From positions 1 to 64,000 of the forward strand of contig JAJEGS010000040.1 of NCBI GenBank assembly GCA_022819745.1: a stretch of 64,000 bases of DNA. Reading direction: 5' to 3'. The notes under the pieces are model-generated. The model was not told the DNA's origin. It did not search any database and saw nothing but the letters and a program-made list of their open reading frames with translations. This document shows, in pieces, positions 16,575 through 25,114 of this stretch. Position numbers and translations under genes: made by a program. The stretch's first letter is position 1. Every line of letters starts with the position of its first letter. The stretch comes from Candidatus Latescibacterota bacterium. GTDB taxonomy: Bacteria; Latescibacterota; UBA2968; UBA8231.

Positions 16575-19193
16575 GTGCGGACTGCGCCCTCGGTGCTGTT
16601 GCTGACTGGTTGTCTGGCGATTTCGGCCTGCGTCTATTTCAATACGTTTTACAACGCCAAAAAATCCTTCCGCGAGGCCGAGAAAGAGCGGCGCAAACAC
16701 GAAGAAACTTACGCCGACTGGGCCTTTGACCAGGCTGGCCCCGAATTGCAGCGGCAGCGCTCGCCGCAGGCCGACCAACTCTACGACAAAGCGGTGCGCA
16801 AGGCGTCCAAGGTGCTCGACGAATACAAGGAGAGCGACTTGGTTGACGACGCCATGTTCCTGATCGGCCGGGCGTATTACTGGCGCGGCGAGTACCTCAA
16901 TGCCCAAGAGTCGTTTCGCGACTTGGAGACCTTTTTCCCGTCTAGTCCGTACTTTGATCAAGCCCGTTACTGGCGCGCCCGCTGTCTAGAGGAGCAGCGG
17001 ATTGACGACCAAGCGCAGTCGCTTTACCGAGTACTTCTTGACGAAGCCGAGGAAAAGATCGCCGTCCAAGCGGGCCTGCACTTGGCCGAGATGGCGCACG
17101 ACCGCGAGGACTACGTCGTGGCGATGCGGGAATATCGGGCGACGCTGGAGGCTTTTCCCAAGAGCGAGGTGCGCGCTCAGTTGTGGTTGCGTTTGGGCGA
17201 GGCGCTGATGGCTTTGGAGGATCCGGCCCGCTTGGATGAGGCGCTAGCGGTTTTTGACGAAGTGCTAAAGGCCGATCCCAGTGAGGATCAAAAATACCGC
17301 GCTCGGCTCAACAGCGGCCGCACCCTCTACGCCATGGGTGCGGAGGACGAAGCCCTAGCCACATACGTCAGCTTGCTCGACGAGGGCGGCTTTCGCCGCT
17401 TTGAGGGGCGCACCCGGCTTCTAATCGGCGAGTGGTATCAGGGCCGCCGCTTGCTCGACGAGGCGTTGTCCGAGTACGAGCGGGTGCGCAACGATTTTCC
17501 CCAGACGCCCTCGGCGGCCATGGCCTTGTATCGCATCGGCTTGCTGCATCTGCAGGAGTACGGGGATACCGAGCTAGGGCGCGAGTACCTTGAAGAGAGT
17601 AGCCGCGAGAGCCCAGGAGCGCAGGGCGTGCTTTTGGCGCAAGAGATGCTGGGGCACATGCGCCGGCTGGAGCAGATCCAGCGCCAGATCCACCGCGCCG
17701 ATTCGCTCTACGCCGACTCGCTGGGGGCAGTGCAGGGGCCACTGTTGTGGCAGGCAGCAGAGGTTCCGGCCGACACGGTGGTAGTGGCGCGGAGTTTGGA
17801 TGTGCTGGATGATCTGTTCAGCGCGTGTGAGCTCTATCGCGACGACATCGGCCAGGCCGATTCGGCCCGCGCGTATTACGAGGAGGTAATCCGCCGCTTC
17901 CCAAACAGTGACCAATTGCCCCGCGCCGTGTACAGCCTCTCATGGATCGAGCTGCAAATGCGCGACGACGAAGAGACCGCTAGGCCTCATTTGCTGCGAT
18001 TGATCGAGGAGTTTCCCACCTCGGCGCACGCCAATGAGGCCCGCCGCTTGCTGGGGCAAAAGCTCGAGGCGACAGCCGAAGAGCTAGCGGCTCGCGAGTT
18101 TGCGCGGATCGAAACATTGCGCCTAGCACAGCCGGAAGCTACCGAGGCGTACCTCCCCTTGCTGGATAGTTTGAGCCATGCCTTCGCGGGTACGCCGAGT
18201 GGAGGTCAAGCGGCGTTTTTGGCGGCCAATACCTACGAGAATGTCGTTGGGGATACGGTCGCGACCGAGCAGCGCTATCAATTGTTGCGCGAAGAGTTCG
18301 CCGAGACGCGGTTTGGCAAGCTGGCCCAGCAGCGGCGGGAAATGCGCGAGGAAAAGCTCATCGACAAGCTGGAGCGCAGCTTGAAGGCGGTCGGTGGCCA
18401 GTTCGGCCCGGGGGAGCGGATTGAATTGCTCGCCTTGGAGCCGGACACGCTTGACTCTGTGTCTCTGGCGCGTAAATACATCGGCTTTGCCGAGCGCGCG
18501 CAGCGGCGCGGGGACGTTGCACTAGCCCGCGATTTTTACGAGCAGAGCATCAACCAGCAGGTCGCCAACCCGCGTGCCCTGTATCAACTTGGCAACATCA
18601 ACTGGGAGGAAGGCTATTTCAACGACGCCATTGAGTTCTACCGCCAAGCCCTATCCTTTGACAAGAGGAATCTCAACCTCTATTACCGGCTCTGGCGCGC
18701 CTTTACCGAGCAGAGCGTAGAGGACTCGGCCAACTACTACCTGCGGGAGGTCGCACGGCGCGATCGCAACAGCGCACAGATTCGCTTTTTGTTGGAGAAG
18801 TACCCGGATTTTCAGGGGGGACAGGACCGCGAGGACTTGGATATAGAAGCGATGATCGAACTCGACTTGTCGATTCCTCCCGATGAGCTAGGGTGGAAGG
18901 AGGGCGACCTAGCGCTGAGCGATTGGCCGCTGGTGCGGCAGGTGGTACGGCCAGTCTATCCGGCGGCTGAGGATTCGGTCGAGGTGTTGCTCGATGTGCT
19001 AATCGACCGCGAGGGACGGCCCGAGCAAGTGGAGGTCTTTCGCGGGGAACCTCCTTTTGTCGATAGCGCGGTGGATGCGGCGTATGGCTATAGCTTCTAT
19101 CCCGCGGTGCGTCGCAACGGCGAGGAGATCAAGTCGTGGGTCGAGTTGACTGTGCCGTTTGGCTTGCCGCAAGAAGAGGGAGAAGAGCCGTGA
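16575..19193 (+). CDS. TPR lipoprotein with C-terminal TonB-C-like domain
   Basis: 872 residues, GTG start six bases after AGGAGA and ten bases after carB. A lipoprotein signal ends in LAISAC with C19 as the lipidated residue. Most of the protein is tetratricopeptide-like helical hairpins (FLIGRAYYWRGEYLNAQESF, LHLAEMAHDRED, ALYQLGNINWEEGYFNDAIE), resembling BamD/YbgF-type periplasmic TPR proteins. The last 90 residues (WPLVRQVVRPVYP, LLDVLIDREGRPEQVEV, AVRRNGEEIKSWVELTVPF) match the TonB C-terminal fold, but there is no TonB-type transmembrane anchor. It probably works at the periplasmic face of a membrane as a scaffold. It is co-oriented with, and overlaps, pyrK by four bases, though its job is unlikely to be in pyrimidine synthesis. 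Confidence 0.75.
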   Translation: MRTAPSVLLLTGCLAISACVYFNTFYNAKKSFREAEKERRKHEETYADWAFDQAGPELQRQRSPQADQLYDKAVRKASKVLDEYKESDLVDDAMFLIGRAYYWRGEYLNAQESFRDLETFFPSSPYFDQARYWRARCLEEQRIDDQAQSLYRVLLDEAEEKIAVQAGLHLAEMAHDREDYVVAMREYRATLEAFPKSEVRAQLWLRLGEALMALEDPARLDEALAVFDEVLKADPSEDQKYRARLNSGRTLYAMGAEDEALATYVSLLDEGGFRRFEGRTRLLIGEWYQGRRLLDEALSEYERVRNDFPQTPSAAMALYRIGLLHLQEYGDTELGREYLEESSRESPGAQGVLLAQEMLGHMRRLEQIQRQIHRADSLYADSLGAVQGPLLWQAAEVPADTVVVARSLDVLDDLFSACELYRDDIGQADSARAYYEEVIRRFPNSDQLPRAVYSLSWIELQMRDDEETARPHLLRLIEEFPTSAHANEARRLLGQKLEATAEELAAREFARIETLRLAQPEATEAYLPLLDSLSHAFAGTPSGGQAAFLAANTYENVVGDTVATEQRYQLLREEFAETRFGKLAQQRREMREEKLIDKLERSLKAVGGQFGPGERIELLALEPDTLDSVSLARKYIGFAERAQRRGDVALARDFYEQSINQQVANPRALYQLGNINWEEGYFNDAIEFYRQALSFDKRNLNLYYRLWRAFTEQSVEDSANYYLREVARRDRNSAQIRFLLEKYPDFQGGQDREDLDIEAMIELDLSIPPDELGWKEGDLALSDWPLVRQVVRPVYPAAEDSVEVLLDVLIDREGRPEQVEVFRGEPPFVDSAVDAAYGYSFYPAVRRNGEEIKSWVELTVPFGLPQEEGEEP

Positions 19194-20002
19194 TTGACGA
19201 GCAAGCGCGTCTGTTGAGCAACCGCGAAGTTGCTGCGGATTTCTATTTGGCGCGTCTTAACGCACCCCACATTGCCGTGCGGATCGAGCCGGGTCAGTTC
19301 GTCAACATTCAGGTCGGCGCGGGAATTGCTCCCTTGTTGCGCATTCCGTTGAGCGTGAGTGGCGTCGAGCGCGAGGCTGGTATTATCGAGGTATTATACG
19401 AAGAAGTAGGGCCTAAGACCCGGGCGCTGAGCCAGTTTGGGCCGGATGAAGTTCTGCCGACTCTCGGCCCGTTGGGTAAGGGGTTCGCGTCGCCGTCCGA
19501 GGGTACGCGCGTCGTACTAGTCGGAGGTGGTATTGGCGTACCGCCGCTGCTGTACTGGGGATTGAAGTTGAGGCAGAGGTCGTACCAGACTGCGCTATTG
19601 GTCGGCGCACGGACGGCGGACAAGCACCTGCCCAGCGAGCTGCTCGCGCCGGCTGCGGACGCAGTGCACCTCACCACTGACGACGGCAGCCTCGGGCACG
19701 CGGGCTTAGTCACCGATCTGTTGCAGACCGAGCTAGTTGAAAAAGGGTCGTGCGCGGTCTATTGCTGCGGCCCGCACGCGATGATGCAGGCCGTGGCCGC
19801 TATGTGCCTAGAGGCCCAAGTTCCGTGTCAGGTTTCCCTCGAAGAGTACATGGCTTGCGGCATTGGCATCTGCGTGGGTTGCGCTGTCGAGTTGGCGACG
19901 GCAAAAGGCGACACGGACTACGGTCGCTACGCCCGCGTCTGCGTGGATGGGCCGGCGTTCGACGCGCGGCAGATAAAATGGGGCAGCACATGGCCGACCT
20001 GA
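19190..20002 (+). CDS. pyrK: dihydroorotate dehydrogenase electron-transfer subunit
   Basis: 270 residues from the GTG at 19190, which overlaps the stop of the TPR gene (GTGA). It carries FAD and a [2Fe-2S] cluster and passes electrons from PyrD to NAD+. The FAD/NAD fold is visible (RIPLSVSGV, GPLGKGF, LVGGGIGVPPLLYWG, VYCCGPHAMM). Near the C-terminus the cluster cysteines occur in MACGIGICVGC and, 20 or so residues later, in RVCVDGP. The spacing fits PyrK. It overlaps the start of pyrD by 13 bases, as expected for subunits of one complex (type 1B enzyme). Confidence 0.93.
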   Translation: MIDEQARLLSNREVAADFYLARLNAPHIAVRIEPGQFVNIQVGAGIAPLLRIPLSVSGVEREAGIIEVLYEEVGPKTRALSQFGPDEVLPTLGPLGKGFASPSEGTRVVLVGGGIGVPPLLYWGLKLRQRSYQTALLVGARTADKHLPSELLAPAADAVHLTTDDGSLGHAGLVTDLLQTELVEKGSCAVYCCGPHAMMQAVAAMCLEAQVPCQVSLEEYMACGIGICVGCAVELATAKGDTDYGRYARVCVDGPAFDARQIKWGSTWPT

Positions 20003-20898
20003 GCATAGACTTTGCCGGTGTGCGGCTGCGCAATCCGGTGCTGCTGGCCTCGGGCACCTGCAACTACGGTCAGGAGCTTTTGCCGCTGACCGATTTTGCG
20101 CGCTTGGGTGGACTGGTCACCAAGACCATTACTCCGCAGCCTCGGGGCGGCAACCCTCCCCAGCGCATCGTCGAGACACTGGCCGGAATGCTCAATTCCA
20201 TTGGTTTGCAAAACCCCGGGCTGGAGGCTTTTGTCGAGAAGCAATGGCCTTTGTTGGCCGGTTTGGATGCGCAGGTCGTGGTAAATATCGCCGGATTCTC
20301 AGTCGAGGAGTTCGGGCAGATGGCGGCGAGCCTTGAAACGTTGCAAGGCATTGCCGCGCTCGAAGTCAATATATCCTGCCCCAATGTCGAGGCCGGAGGC
20401 GATAATTTCGCCACTCGGCCCCAGACCGCGGCCGCAGCCATTGCCGCGGTTCGCAGCCGCACTCAACGGCCAGTCATCGCCAAGCTGACGCCTAATGTAA
20501 CGGATATTGCAGAAATTGCCCGCGCCGTAGTGGATGCGGGTGCGGATGCAGTCTCGCTGATCAATACGCTCGTTGGCATGGCCATTGACGTGGAGCGGCG
20601 GCGGCCCGTTTTGGGCGGTGTTACCGGAGGCTTATCCGGCCCGGCGATTAAACCCGTGGCCCTCGCCATGGTGTGGAAGGTGGCTCAAGCTGTTGCTGTG
20701 CCCGTTATGGGCATTGGCGGCATTGCCACTGCGAGCGATGCTCTAGAGTTTATGGTCGCCGGTGCTTCCGCCGTCCAAGTCGGCACGGCCAGTTTCGCCA
20801 ACCCCAACGCTGGCGTCGAAATCGTCGAGGACCTCCACGCCTATTGCGACGAGCACGGCATTGACCGCATCGCTTCGTTGGTGGGTAGCTTGCGTTGA
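19990..20898 (+). CDS. pyrD: dihydroorotate dehydrogenase, catalytic subunit (class 1B)
   Basis: 302 residues from the ATG at 19990 (MADLSIDFAG); an in-frame ATG at 19978 would add four residues and cannot be excluded. The open frame extends much further upstream inside pyrK but without conservation. FMN-binding TIM barrel that oxidises dihydroorotate to orotate: NPVLLASGTCNYG, KTITPQPRGGNPPQR, NSIGLQNPG, EVNISCPNVEAGG (the Cys of this loop is the catalytic base in class 1 enzymes), AKLTPNVTD, GGLSGPAIKPVAL, MGIGGIATASDALEFM and GASAVQVGTA. Partnered with pyrK, which overlaps it, in the NAD-dependent type 1B complex. Confidence 0.95.
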   Translation: MADLSIDFAGVRLRNPVLLASGTCNYGQELLPLTDFARLGGLVTKTITPQPRGGNPPQRIVETLAGMLNSIGLQNPGLEAFVEKQWPLLAGLDAQVVVNIAGFSVEEFGQMAASLETLQGIAALEVNISCPNVEAGGDNFATRPQTAAAAIAAVRSRTQRPVIAKLTPNVTDIAEIARAVVDAGADAVSLINTLVGMAIDVERRRPVLGGVTGGLSGPAIKPVALAMVWKVAQAVAVPVMGIGGIATASDALEFMVAGASAVQVGTASFANPNAGVEIVEDLHAYCDEHGIDRIASLVGSLR

Positions 20899-20930
20899 TG
20901 GACTGTTGGATTATGTCTCGCCAGCGGGAA

Positions 20931-21485
20931 TTATCCGCGTCTAAATTGTCCCGCCAAGTTGAGAGAGAAGCCCGCCAATGTCGGCGAAGCCAAGGTTTGT
21001 CCCTCCCCGTAAGTGCCCACAGTCTCAAAGCGGTGTTCGCCCAATAATAGCACCATCGCGGTTTTTGCATTGGGGTCCACGAGCCAGTATTCCTTCACGC
21101 CGTGCCGGGCATACAGATCGAGCTTGAGCGTTCTATCGCGCTCGGCCGTGGATGGCGACAGGACTTCGACAATTAGGTCGGGTGCGCCTTGAATGTTCTC
21201 GCGGGTGACGATGTGCGCTCGTTCATAGGAGACGAACAGCAGGTCTGGCTGCACCACATCCGTGTCTGAAAGTACCACATCGGTGGGGGAAATGTACACC
21301 TCACCCAAGTTGCGCTCATCCGAGAATATCCTCATTGCAAGGTGGAGATTACCCAAGACGTACTGATGAGCCGTAAGCGGCGCTGGCTCCATAACCAACA
21401 ACTCCCCGTCCAACAGCTCGTAGCGTTCGTCGTCGGGCGTCTTCAGATAGCTCTCGTATGTAAGTTTGGTTTTTGTGCTGGTCAT
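20931..21485 (-). CDS. Uma2 family (DUF820) putative restriction endonuclease-like protein
   Basis: 184 residues; ATG preceded by GGAGG about ten bases upstream. PD-(D/E)xK nuclease fold of the Uma2/DUF820 type: VQPDLLFV with D81, DLIVEVLSPST with E107, and K121 in KLDLYARHGV, followed by KEYWLVDP. All expected catalytic residues are present. Uma2 proteins are numerous in cyanobacteria and FCB lineages, and their role is not settled; an association with mobile DNA has been suggested. It stands alone, convergent with pyrD, and the next minus-strand gene, pcm, ends 74 bases upstream. Confidence 0.85.
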   Translation of the reverse strand: MTSTKTKLTYESYLKTPDDERYELLDGELLVMEPAPLTAHQYVLGNLHLAMRIFSDERNLGEVYISPTDVVLSDTDVVQPDLLFVSYERAHIVTRENIQGAPDLIVEVLSPSTAERDRTLKLDLYARHGVKEYWLVDPNAKTAMVLLLGEHRFETVGTYGEGQTLASPTLAGFSLNLAGQFRRG

Positions 21486-21559
21486 AGTTGCATTCCTCCA
21501 TTGAGTTCTGATTTATCTATACCGCGAATGTCGTGCAATGGCAACCCCTCCGTGGCCTG

Positions 21560-22180
21560 CTACTGCATCGGCACGAAGCGCACGGGTAGGAGTTTGCGCC
21601 GGTTGAGGCCGGTCGCGCTGCGCCCTACCAAGACCAAGTGTTGGCGTTGGGTGCCTAGCGGGAGAATGAGGCGGCCGTTAGGTGCTAGTTGTTCGGTCAG
21701 GGCTGGTGGGATAGTAGCGGGTGCGGCCGAGCATACGATGGCGTCAAAAGGGGCGGCCTCGGCCCAGCCCATGCGGCCGTCGCCGACGCGGAGGGCGACG
21801 TGGCTATAGCCGGTGTCGGCGAGCACGCGACGGGCTCGTGCGGCGAGTTCGGAAAAGAATTCAATGCTATAGACTTGGCCGGCCAGTTCGGCGAGTAGGG
21901 CGGTCTGGTACCCAGAGCCGGTGCCAATTTCCAAGACTCGTTCCTCGCCCCGTAGGCCGAGAGTCGAGAGCATGTAGGCCACTACATACGGCTGCGAGAT
22001 GGTTTGGTCCGCGCCGATGGCCAGCGGATGATCGGCATACGCGTGGGCGCGCAGGGCCTCTGGGACGTAGCAATGCCTTGGGACGCGGTCAAACGCCGCG
22101 AGTACGCGCGGATCGCGAATGCCGCGCTGGCTGAGTTGCTCGCGCACCATGGCGCGGCGTTGGTCGGCGTAGGAAGTCAT
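21560..22180 (-). CDS. pcm: protein-L-isoaspartate O-methyltransferase
   Basis: 206 residues, the usual length. Methylates isoaspartyl residues in damaged proteins, using S-adenosylmethionine. Motifs: RDPRVLAAFDRVPRHCYVP, GADQTISQPYVVAYML (the substrate-binding motif), VLEIGTGSGYQTALLAEL (the AdoMet motif I), VYSIEF and the post-motif YSHVALRVGDGRMGW. Cytoplasmic. Its ATG overlaps the stop of the upstream GT9 gene (ATGA), so both are translated from one message. Confidence 0.93.
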   Translation of the reverse strand: MTSYADQRRAMVREQLSQRGIRDPRVLAAFDRVPRHCYVPEALRAHAYADHPLAIGADQTISQPYVVAYMLSTLGLRGEERVLEIGTGSGYQTALLAELAGQVYSIEFFSELAARARRVLADTGYSHVALRVGDGRMGWAEAAPFDAIVCSAAPATIPPALTEQLAPNGRLILPLGTQRQHLVLVGRSATGLNRRKLLPVRFVPMQ

Positions 22181-23073
22181 TGTGGGCTCTGGAGAAGGGC
22201 TATGGCAGCGTCTATTGCGGTCTCAGTGGGGATTGCAGCGATGTCGGCGGCTGGTGCTTGGAGGACTTGGCTGCGCTTGCCGCGCGGTGCCCACAGCCGG
22301 GGATCGGTGGGGCCAAACAGCGTCAGGGTCGGGGTGCCGACGGCCGCGGCTATGTGTCCAGGGCCAGAGTCGTTTCCGATGAAGAGTGTGGCTTTGGCTA
22401 GCAGGCCGGCGAGGGAGCGCAGGTCTGGGGGGTGGAGTGCAGGCAGGTTGCCGATTGCGAGTTGGCGTTCGCGTTCGACTGGACCGCACAGGAGCGCGGT
22501 ATGCCAGCCTTCTTTTTGTAGCGCACTGGCGAGGGTATGGAAATTTGCCGGGGGCCAGCACTTGGCTGGCGAGCCGCTGCCTAGGTGGATGACGACTTCG
22601 GGCGGGGCGGCGAGCGCATCTACATAGCCGTAGTCGTTGGGCTGTAGCTCAATGTGTGGGGTGCGGTCGCAGACGGGTAGGCCCCATTGCCGCAAGGGGC
22701 TTAGCAAGTGATCGACGATGTGCCCGCGGAAATTAGCTGGGGGCCGTGGGTCACACAGCAGCACGGGACCGGTTACGGCTCGGCGCAGTTGCGGGCCGAA
22801 GTGTTGTTGGGCATCCACTGTATAGGCTAGCACGCGCTCTGTCGCGGCGAAGAGCTGGCGCGTGGCTGGGGGAAGTGGCCCATCGCGGTGTAGGGGAATC
22901 AGACGCGGGTCTTCGCTGTCGAGGACAGAGGCCATTGGGCCGAGCGCAAGGGTCGCCGGGCGGCCGATGAGGCGCAAATCGGCGGGAAAGGCCCGGCGCA
23001 CAGCATCGATGGCGGGTAGGGTGAGGACGAAATCGCCGATCGCCCCACCGCGAAATATGGTTATCGCGCTCAA
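22177..23073 (-). CDS. glycosyltransferase family 9 (heptosyltransferase-like)
   Basis: 298 residues with a TTG start at 23073; GGAG lies nine bases upstream. The GT9/ADP-heptose:LPS heptosyltransferase fold is seen in FRGGAIGDFVLTLPAIDAV at the start, VIHLGSGSPAKCWPPANF in the centre (nucleotide-sugar loop), and LFIGNDSGPGHIAAAVGTPT near the end, the family signature. It is a cytoplasmic or membrane-associated enzyme adding sugars during lipopolysaccharide core synthesis; the exact donor is unknown. First gene of a two-gene unit with pcm, divergent from rplC. Confidence 0.87.
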   Translation of the reverse strand: MSAITIFRGGAIGDFVLTLPAIDAVRRAFPADLRLIGRPATLALGPMASVLDSEDPRLIPLHRDGPLPPATRQLFAATERVLAYTVDAQQHFGPQLRRAVTGPVLLCDPRPPANFRGHIVDHLLSPLRQWGLPVCDRTPHIELQPNDYGYVDALAAPPEVVIHLGSGSPAKCWPPANFHTLASALQKEGWHTALLCGPVERERQLAIGNLPALHPPDLRSLAGLLAKATLFIGNDSGPGHIAAAVGTPTLTLFGPTDPRLWAPRGKRSQVLQAPAADIAAIPTETAIDAAIALLQSPQ

Positions 23074-23119
23074 TTTTGCCGCTCCACTGCGGGCGTCTCT
23101 TGCCCACTATGACATTTTT

Positions 23120-23134
23120 GCGTAATTTTTACGC
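23120..23134. promoter_or_regulatory. short perfect hairpin upstream of rplC
   Basis: GCGTAA-TTT-TTACGC forms a 6-bp hairpin 38 bases ahead of rplC, in the AT-rich gap between divergent genes. It includes a TTGCG element that could be part of a -35 box, but no convincing -10 box follows. It could be an operator or leader structure. Confidence 0.3.
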
Positions 23135-23172
23135 TTCTGTTTGCTAGACAACTATTTGAAGGAGTTGGCCTT

Positions 23173-23790
23173 ATGGGGGCCTTGATTGGCAAAAAATTGG
23201 GAATGACGCAGGTGTACAACGACCGCGAGGATCTCACGCCGGTGACGATCGTCGCGGCTGGGCCCTGCCCGGTGGTACAAGTGCGGACCGAAGAGGACAA
23301 TGGATACTCGGCTTTGCAACTCGCATTCGACGAAGTGCCAGAGCGCAAGCTGACCAAGCCGCAAAAGGGCCATCTGGACAAGGCCGGTGTGAGCGGACAT
23401 CGCATCCTGCGCGAATTTCGCGGCGAAGAGGGCGAGTTCGAGGTCGGCCAAGTCTTGGACGTGAGCCAATTTGAGGTTGGCCACCGGGTCAAAGTGACGG
23501 GTAAATCCAAGGGCAAGGGGTTTGCCGGGGTGGTCAAGCGGCACGGTTTCCGCGGCAAGAACGCGAGCCACGGCACGCCCGATACCATACGCCACGGCGG
23601 CTCCATCGGCCAGGGCACGACGCCGGGTAAGGTCTGGAAGGGCAAGAAAATGTCCGGCCAGATGGGCAACAAGCGAGTCTCCACTAAGGGATTGACTGTC
23701 GAGCGGATCGACGCGGATCGCAACTTGCTTTTCATCAAGGGGGCGGTGCCGGGGGGGGTCAACGGCTACGTCCTGATCCAGACTATCTGA
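23173..23790 (+). CDS. rplC: 50S ribosomal protein L3
   Basis: 205 residues; ATG with AAGGAG upstream. Typical bacterial L3: starts GALIGKKLGMTQVYN, with PVTIVAAGPCPVVQ, KGKGFAGVVKRHGF, SHGTPDTIRHGGSIGQGTTPG, and GQMGNKRVSTKGL. L3 binds 23S rRNA near the peptidyl-transferase centre and is an early assembly protein. It normally lies in the S10 operon between rpsJ and rplD; here it is alone, flanked by divergent GT9/pcm and convergent HIT genes, and followed by a strong terminator. No truncation is visible and all key regions look intact. Confidence 0.97.
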   Translation: MGALIGKKLGMTQVYNDREDLTPVTIVAAGPCPVVQVRTEEDNGYSALQLAFDEVPERKLTKPQKGHLDKAGVSGHRILREFRGEEGEFEVGQVLDVSQFEVGHRVKVTGKSKGKGFAGVVKRHGFRGKNASHGTPDTIRHGGSIGQGTTPGKVWKGKKMSGQMGNKRVSTKGLTVERIDADRNLLFIKGAVPGGVNGYVLIQTI

Positions 23791-23815
23791 AACCCCCTGA
23801 CTTAAGATTACTTGC

Positions 23816-23850
23816 GAGGCGGTGCCCGGTGTGGCATCGCCTCTTTTTTT
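23816..23850 (+). terminator. intrinsic terminator of rplC
   Basis: GAGGCGGTGCC (23816-23826) pairs with GGCATCGCCTC (23833-23843), an 11-bp stem with one G-U pair and a six-base loop, followed by seven Ts (23844-23850). The last T bases overlap the stop codon of the convergent HIT gene. Confidence 0.9.
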
Positions 23851-24196
23851 ATCCAGGAGGCCACTGCATGGGGCGGCCGCCGAGCAGGTGGACGTGGAGA
23901 TGGGCGACCGTTTGCCCCCCGTCGGCACCGGCGTTGATGACCAAGCGGTAGCCCGCTGCGGCTAGGCCCTGCTCTTCGGCGATCTGGCTGGCCTTGAGTA
24001 GCAAGTGGCCGAGTAGGGGGCCGTGTTCGGGGGCGGCGTGTTGCACACCGGCGACGACTTCCTTGGGTATGACGAGGATGTGCGTCGGAGCTTGGGGTTG
24101 GATGTCGCGGAAAGCCAGACAGTCGGAGTCCTCATAGACGATGTCGGCGGGAATTTCGCGGCGGATGATTTTGCTGAAAATAGTCTCTTCGCTCAT
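23849..24196 (-). CDS. HIT family (histidine triad) hydrolase
   Basis: 115 residues from the ATG at 24196 (MSEETIFSKI); the frame extends five codons upstream. HINT-type nucleotide hydrolase that cleaves AMP from lysine or other amines: IFSKIIRREIPADIVYED at the start, DIQPQAPTHILVIPK in the middle, YRLVINAG and the catalytic triad H99-L-H101-V-H103. Length is typical of HINT proteins. Cytoplasmic. Its stop codon lies within the T-run of the rplC terminator, so the two genes converge with no spacer. Confidence 0.93.
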   Translation of the reverse strand: MSEETIFSKIIRREIPADIVYEDSDCLAFRDIQPQAPTHILVIPKEVVAGVQHAAPEHGPLLGHLLLKASQIAEEQGLAAAGYRLVINAGADGGQTVAHLHVHLLGGRPMQWPPG

Positions 24197-24276
24197 CGGC
24201 CTTTCTCGCATGGCTTAGGGATTTGGTTGCGGCGGATTATAGGTGCGGCGGCTGGAGGCGTCAAGCGGACGTAGCT

Positions 24277-24996
24277 ATGGATTTGAGCATCGTCATACCC
24301 GCGTACAACGAAGAGAAGCGGATTCTCATTGCCTTGGAGCAGACGCTCGCGTTGCTGCAACAGCGGTCGTGGTCCTGTGAATTGCTAGTCGTGGATGACG
24401 GTAGCACCGACCGCACGGTCGCCTGCATCGCAGAGTACGCCCGTGAGCATCCGCAAGTCCGCTGCGTGCAAAATGACCGCAACCGAGGCAAGGGCTATTC
24501 TGTGCAGCACGGCGTGGCAGAGGCTCAGGGTCGCTATATCGGCTTTATGGACGGCGACTATAAGACCGACATCACCGCGCTCGATCAGGTGATGCCCCTA
24601 TTGGAAGCAGGGTGGGACGGGGTGATCGGCGACCGGACGCTCAGCGCGACGGAGTTCGTCGTCGCGCGCCGACGCTATCGGCAGTGGGGGACCGAGGCGT
24701 TTGGCTGGCTCTTGCGCGCGTTGATGGGCTTGGGCGAGTTCGGCGATACCCAGTGTGGATTTAAGTTTTTTCGGGCCGAGGTAGTGCGCGACCTTTGTGC
24801 GCGGCAGCAGATTGCCGGGTTTATGTTCGATGTGGAGTTGCTGCTGCTGGCGCGTCAATCGGGCTACCGCATTGCGAAGATCCCCGTGAAGTGGCGTTTT
24901 GACCCAGATAGCCGCTTTAATCCGGTGACCGGGACATTTGCCAATCTTGTGGATTTGGCGCGGATCCGTTGGGTGCATCGCCGCCGGTCTTCCTAG
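24277..24996 (+). CDS. glycosyltransferase family 2, dolichyl/polyprenyl-phosphate sugar type
   Basis: 239 residues from the ATG at 24277; the open frame begins 54 bases upstream but lacks family similarity there. GT-A fold: SIVIPAYNEEKRI, ELLVVDDGSTD (first DxD region), NRGKGYSVQHGV, and GFMDGDYKTDI with the DGD metal motif, then TQCGFKFFRAEV, seen in Alg5/DPG-synthase-like enzymes. It probably transfers a hexose from a nucleotide sugar to a polyprenyl phosphate at the inner face of the membrane. That product could feed the GT-C enzymes elsewhere in this window, but no direct link is seen. Confidence 0.85.
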   Translation: MDLSIVIPAYNEEKRILIALEQTLALLQQRSWSCELLVVDDGSTDRTVACIAEYAREHPQVRCVQNDRNRGKGYSVQHGVAEAQGRYIGFMDGDYKTDITALDQVMPLLEAGWDGVIGDRTLSATEFVVARRRYRQWGTEAFGWLLRALMGLGEFGDTQCGFKFFRAEVVRDLCARQQIAGFMFDVELLLLARQSGYRIAKIPVKWRFDPDSRFNPVTGTFANLVDLARIRWVHRRRSS

Positions 24997-25040
24997 AAGC
25001 AGTCTCAGATCCCCGATCGGCTGTCGATTGACGGACAACG

Positions 25041-25060
25041 AATCCGCAGATGAACGCAGA
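25041..25060. repeat. dispersed intergenic repeat, copy B
   Basis: AATCCGCAGATGAACGCAGA matches the sequence at 6553-6572 with one difference. It continues with a degenerate run of GCAGATGG/CACAGATGG units to about 25075, so the copy looks like several decayed CAGATG-type units in series. Confidence 0.45.
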
Positions 25061-25114
25061 TGGCCACAGATGGGAGATGATGTTGAGCGGAGTGCTAGGA
25101 CGGCTTCTTAGCTG

